From: Kerstersia similis
GTDB taxonomy: Bacteria; Pseudomonadota; Gammaproteobacteria; Burkholderiales; Burkholderiaceae_B
NCBI RefSeq assembly: GCF_965139615.1
Contig: NZ_CBCSIQ010000042.1
Location: 1 to 15,805, forward strand
DNA length: 15,805 nt
Direction of reading: 5' to 3'
This document shows positions 14,266 to 15,805 of this stretch, piece after piece. Within the stretch, counting starts at the first letter, position 1, and each line of letters begins with the position of its first letter. The notes under the pieces were generated by a model. The model made no database searches. It was not told where the DNA came from and saw only the letters and a program-made list of their open reading frames with translations. Made by a program: the position numbers and the translations under genes.

Positions 14266-14284
14266 GTAAAGTGTTCTTAGCCAT
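14192..14284 (-). CDS. Possible 30-codon leader ORF overlapping the endonuclease start
   Basis: The ATG at 14284 is the one well placed behind the strong AAGGAGG at 14292-14298. It opens a 30-codon, Arg/Gly-rich frame ending in TGA at 14192-14194 and running over the endonuclease start in another frame. The peptide looks unlike a conserved protein. It may be a translation-modulating leader, or a sign that the true endonuclease start or an indel nearby is misread. Confidence 0.35.
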   Translation of the reverse strand: MAKNTLHGKRTRSRTGQRGRGTGSRGAGCR

Positions 14285-14317
14285 TGCTATGCCTCCTTGA
14301 AAGGCTAGTTGTGGTTA

Positions 14318-14358
14318 GGCGAGCGTCCCGGTTGCCGCCGGTACGCTCGCCGCTTTTT
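14318..14358. terminator. Hairpin between the RHH gene and the endonuclease gene
   Basis: A perfect 9-base stem GGCGAGCGT/ACGCTCGCC (14318-14326 and 14343-14351) has an inner CCGG/CCGG pairing. A T5 run follows on the plus strand, whereas the genes on both sides are on the minus strand. It starts right after the RHH stop and could partly block read-through to the endonuclease. Confidence 0.5.
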
Positions 14359-14558
14359 CAGCATGTCGCTTCTTTCCGCTCGTGTGTCCGGTAGTCAAAC
14401 GGCAAGGTTTCTTGCCGTCCCTGGATCGACCTTTGAACGTAGTCGCGCATGAAGTCCCGAATCAGTACCGACGCCGAGCGGTCGTTTGCCTTGGCCGCTC
14501 GGAGGAAGGCTTGTTTCAGGTCTGCATCGACGCGGCAGGTGAAGTTTGTCTGTTCCAT
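14358..14558 (-). CDS. Small ribbon-helix-helix regulator (66 residues)
   Basis: MEQTNFTCRVDADLKQAFLRAAKANDRSASVLIRDFMRDYVQRS shows a strand (about 4-10) and two helices of a ribbon-helix-helix fold, followed by a polar tail of about 20 residues. AGAGGA ahead of the ATG at 14558 supports the start. Its promoter contains a perfect palindrome between the -35 and -10 boxes, so autorepression is very likely. It resembles plasmid antitoxin or CopG/Arc-type regulators. No toxin gene follows; the next gene downstream on the same strand is the restriction endonuclease. It could therefore be an orphan antitoxin, or a controller of the restriction-modification genes. The fold is well supported, the role is not. 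Confidence 0.78.
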   Translation of the reverse strand: MEQTNFTCRVDADLKQAFLRAAKANDRSASVLIRDFMRDYVQRSIQGRQETLPFDYRTHERKEATC

Positions 14559-14586
14559 TCCGCATCCTCTTAATGACGCTGTATGT

Positions 14587-14614
14587 ATTATGCACTGACA
14601 GTGTCAGTATTCAA
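14587..14614 (-). promoter_or_regulatory. RHH-gene promoter with operator nested in the spacer
   Basis: On the minus strand TTGAAT (14614-14609) and CATAAT (14592-14587) are 16 bases apart. The perfect palindrome ACTGACACTGTCAGT (14594-14608) fills the spacer almost entirely, so a bound dimer pair would exclude RNA polymerase. Confidence 0.75.
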
Positions 14615-14618
14615 TGAA

Positions 14619-14726
14619 GTGTCGCATAAGTCCTGCATCTTGCGACACGTCGCCGTCTTCCCGTTTTCCCTGGTGTTTTCTTGTTGCATGTTCTAGTCGC
14701 ATAATTCCGAATACCTGCGACTAGAA
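14619..14726. other. Probable res site of the serine resolvase
   Basis: There are two inverted repeats with equal 14-base spacers: GTGTCGCA/TGCGACAC (14619-14648) and TTCTAGTCGCA/TGCGACTAGAA (14691-14726). Their left arms share GTCGCATAA and their right arms share TGCGAC, and their centres are 75 bases apart. Paired subsites immediately upstream of a resolvase gene are the standard res layout. A third subsite is not evident. The second repeat ends 16 bases before the resolvase ATG, so the protein probably also represses itself. Confidence 0.75.
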
Positions 14727-14742
14727 CCGGAGACAAAACGCC

Positions 14743-15555
14743 ATGAGAGACAGAAGCGCCCCCGGCACGCTCGACCTAGCAACCGGCGGCCTGCTGCTGG
14801 GCTATGCCCGCGTCAGTACCGACGCCCAGGACTTGACCAACCAGCGCGAGCAACTGGCCGCCGTCGGCTGTTCGCGCATCTTTGCCGAGAAGGTCACTGG
14901 CACCCGACGCGACCGGCCGGAGCTGGCCCGGCTGCTCGATCACCTGCGGCCTGGCGACGTGGTGACCGTGACCAGGCTAGACCGCCTGGCGCGATCCACC
15001 CGCGACCTGCTGGACATTGCCGAGCGCATCCAGGCGGCCGGCGCTGGCCTGCGCAGCCTGGCCGAGCCGTGGGCCGACACCACCAGCCCGGCCGGCCGCA
15101 TGGTTCTGACCGTGTTTGCCGGCATCGCCGAGTTCGAGCGTTCGCTAATCATCGACCGCACCAGGAACGGCCGGGAAGCGGCCAAGGCCCGAGGCGTGAA
15201 GTTCGGCCCGCGCCCTACCCTCACCCCGGCGCAGATCGAGCACGCCCGCGAGCTGATCGACCGTGACGGCCGGACGGTGAAGGAAGCGGCCGAGCTGCTG
15301 GCCGTGCATCGTTCGACCCTTTACCGGGCGCTGGCGCGTGGCGAGCAAGTGACAAAGACCGAGGCCCGCCGACGTGGTGCGTTCGCCGAGGACGCATTGA
15401 GCGAAGCCGACGCCCTGGCGGCCGCCGACCTGCCGCCGCCGCCGTATCGAACCCAGAGCCTGCCGCAAATCCTGGCGGCCCTCCCCGATGACGAGCTGGC
15501 GAGCTGGCCCGGCGAGCTGGCCGACCAGGAGCGGGAACGGCGGCGCAAAATTTAG
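14743..15555 (+). CDS. Serine site-specific recombinase (resolvase) with a C-terminal extension
   Basis: This is a 270-residue protein. The catalytic domain shows Ser25 in GYARVSTDAQDL (20-31), TRLDRLARS with Arg78 and Arg81 (77-85), and the E-helix start FAGIAEFERSLIIDR (125-139). A helix-turn-helix follows at about 175-200 (TVKEAAELLAVHRSTLYRAL). A further ~70 residues, acidic and then proline-rich, exceed the usual 180-200 residues of Tn3-type resolvases. Resolvases of this kind split plasmid dimers at res and help stable inheritance; no transposase is nearby, so a plasmid-housekeeping role is likeliest. The ATG at 14743 follows GGAG. The stop codon lies inside the KorB-type operator that precedes the partition promoter. 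Confidence 0.92.
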   Translation: MRDRSAPGTLDLATGGLLLGYARVSTDAQDLTNQREQLAAVGCSRIFAEKVTGTRRDRPELARLLDHLRPGDVVTVTRLDRLARSTRDLLDIAERIQAAGAGLRSLAEPWADTTSPAGRMVLTVFAGIAEFERSLIIDRTRNGREAAKARGVKFGPRPTLTPAQIEHARELIDRDGRTVKEAAELLAVHRSTLYRALARGEQVTKTEARRRGAFAEDALSEADALAAADLPPPPYRTQSLPQILAALPDDELASWPGELADQERERRRKI

Positions 15556-15563
15556 CGGCTAAA
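15551..15563. promoter_or_regulatory. KorB-type operator upstream of the par-rep operon
   Basis: TTTAGCGGCTAAA is an exact KorB operator. It includes the resolvase stop codon and lies 50 bases upstream of the parA -35 box, comparable to the promoter-distal KorB operators of IncP-1 plasmids. Confidence 0.83.
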
Positions 15564-15572
15564 GTAGCTTTT

Positions 15573-15665
15573 AAGGATATTAAAAGAACATTCAAAAGAT
15601 GCCCTAAACATATTGACGCCATCGCGCCAAGGCGGCACAATATGGCACTGCAATTTAATATCCTT
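15573..15665 (+). promoter_or_regulatory. parA promoter with nested operators (possible partition site)
   Basis: TTGACG (15613-15618) and CACAAT (15636-15641), 17 bases apart, form the likely promoter. CATATTG (15609-15615) and CAATATG (15638-15644) are perfect inverted copies lying on these two boxes. An outer perfect 12-base inverted repeat, AAGGATATTAAA (15573-15584) and TTTAATATCCTT (15654-15665), encloses the whole promoter. This is where a ParG-type protein would repress parA and where a centromere-like site is expected. Confidence 0.65.
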
Positions 15666-15677
15666 TTGAGGTGCTAT

Positions 15678-15805
15678 GTGATTATTACCGTAGGCAACAC
15701 CAAAGGCGGCGTAGGCAAGACAACCCTTGCGGTTCAGATCGCCATTGCCCGCGCCCTGGCCGGGCGTGACGTGTGGCTGATCGACGGCGACCGGCAGGGA
15801 ACCGC
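15678..15805 (+). CDS. parA: ParA-family partition ATPase (5' part; continues at base 1)
   Basis: Translation most likely begins at GTG 15678, giving (M)IITVGNTKGGVGKTT with the Walker A box at residues 9-16. TGAGG lies six bases upstream. An ATG at 15676 overlaps it but is followed at once by TGA, so it cannot start the protein. The frame runs into the end of the window and continues as the frame at bases 3-653. Confidence 0.9.
   Translation, partial: MIITVGNTKGGVGKTTLAVQIAIARALAGRDVWLIDGDRQGT
15685..15805. repeat. Terminal redundancy, identical to bases 1-121
   Basis: The last 121 bases repeat the first 121 exactly, in the middle of one continuous gene. This is the mark of a circular molecule of 15,684 bp written linearly with overlap, not a biological repeat. 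Confidence 0.95.

Noticed and set aside
1..15805. Search for CRISPR arrays, tRNA or rRNA genes, insertion sequences and integron features
   Set aside because: No regularly spaced repeats, cloverleaf sequences, transposase genes or attC-like sites were seen on either strand.

Overview
The window is one complete small circular plasmid. Bases 15685-15805 repeat bases 1-121 exactly, so the molecule is 15,684 bp and the linear ends cut inside parA. It is GC-rich and carries a pSa/IncW-type RepA, a KfrA-like protein, Agrobacterium Ti-type (MOBQ) mobilisation genes and operators of the IncP-1 type. This suggests a broad-host-range plasmid of Beta-, Gamma- or Alphaproteobacteria. No antibiotic, metal or catabolic genes are seen. 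One base (2159) is ambiguous.

Layout. (1) 15551-2009: partition and replication. parA (split by the window ends), a ParG-like ribbon-helix-helix gene and repA read rightward from a promoter at 15613-15641. An AT-rich motif (TTTAATATCC) recurs four times across the locus. (2) 2010-2775: gene-free, with DnaA-box-like sites, two poly-C tracts and strong hairpins; this is the likely oriV. (3) 2776-3997: kfrA, with its promoter buried in a perfect palindrome, overlapped by a secreted thermonuclease-like gene. (4) 4098-7562, minus strand: traC-traD-traG plus a small membrane protein. (5) 7580-7755: oriT, a RSF1010/Ti-type nick sequence next to an inverted repeat. (6) 7756-12677: traA (relaxase plus helicase), a small charged protein, a one-helix membrane protein and a membrane-anchored HtrA-like serine protease, ending at a strong terminator. 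(7) 12740-14614, minus strand, visibly less GC-rich: an MT-A70 adenine methyltransferase and a BglII/BstYI-like endonuclease (a type II restriction-modification pair), and a small RHH regulator with a nested operator. (8) 14619-15555: a res-like site and a serine resolvase.

How it works together. RepA replicates the plasmid, ParA with the RHH protein partitions it, the resolvase probably breaks dimers and the restriction-modification pair may penalise loss. TraA, TraC, TraD and TraG can process and deliver DNA, but there is no mating-pair (type IV secretion channel) operon, so the plasmid should be mobilisable and depend on a helper.

The most striking point is regulatory. Four exact copies of the IncP-1/IncU KorB operator (TTTAGCSGCTAAA) and one exact IncP-1 KorA operator (GTTTAGCTAAAC) sit at the par, repA, traA and post-traA positions, yet no KorB or KorA gene exists on the plasmid. 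My inference is that it answers to repressors supplied by a co-resident conjugative plasmid, the same kind of plasmid that could supply its transfer channel.
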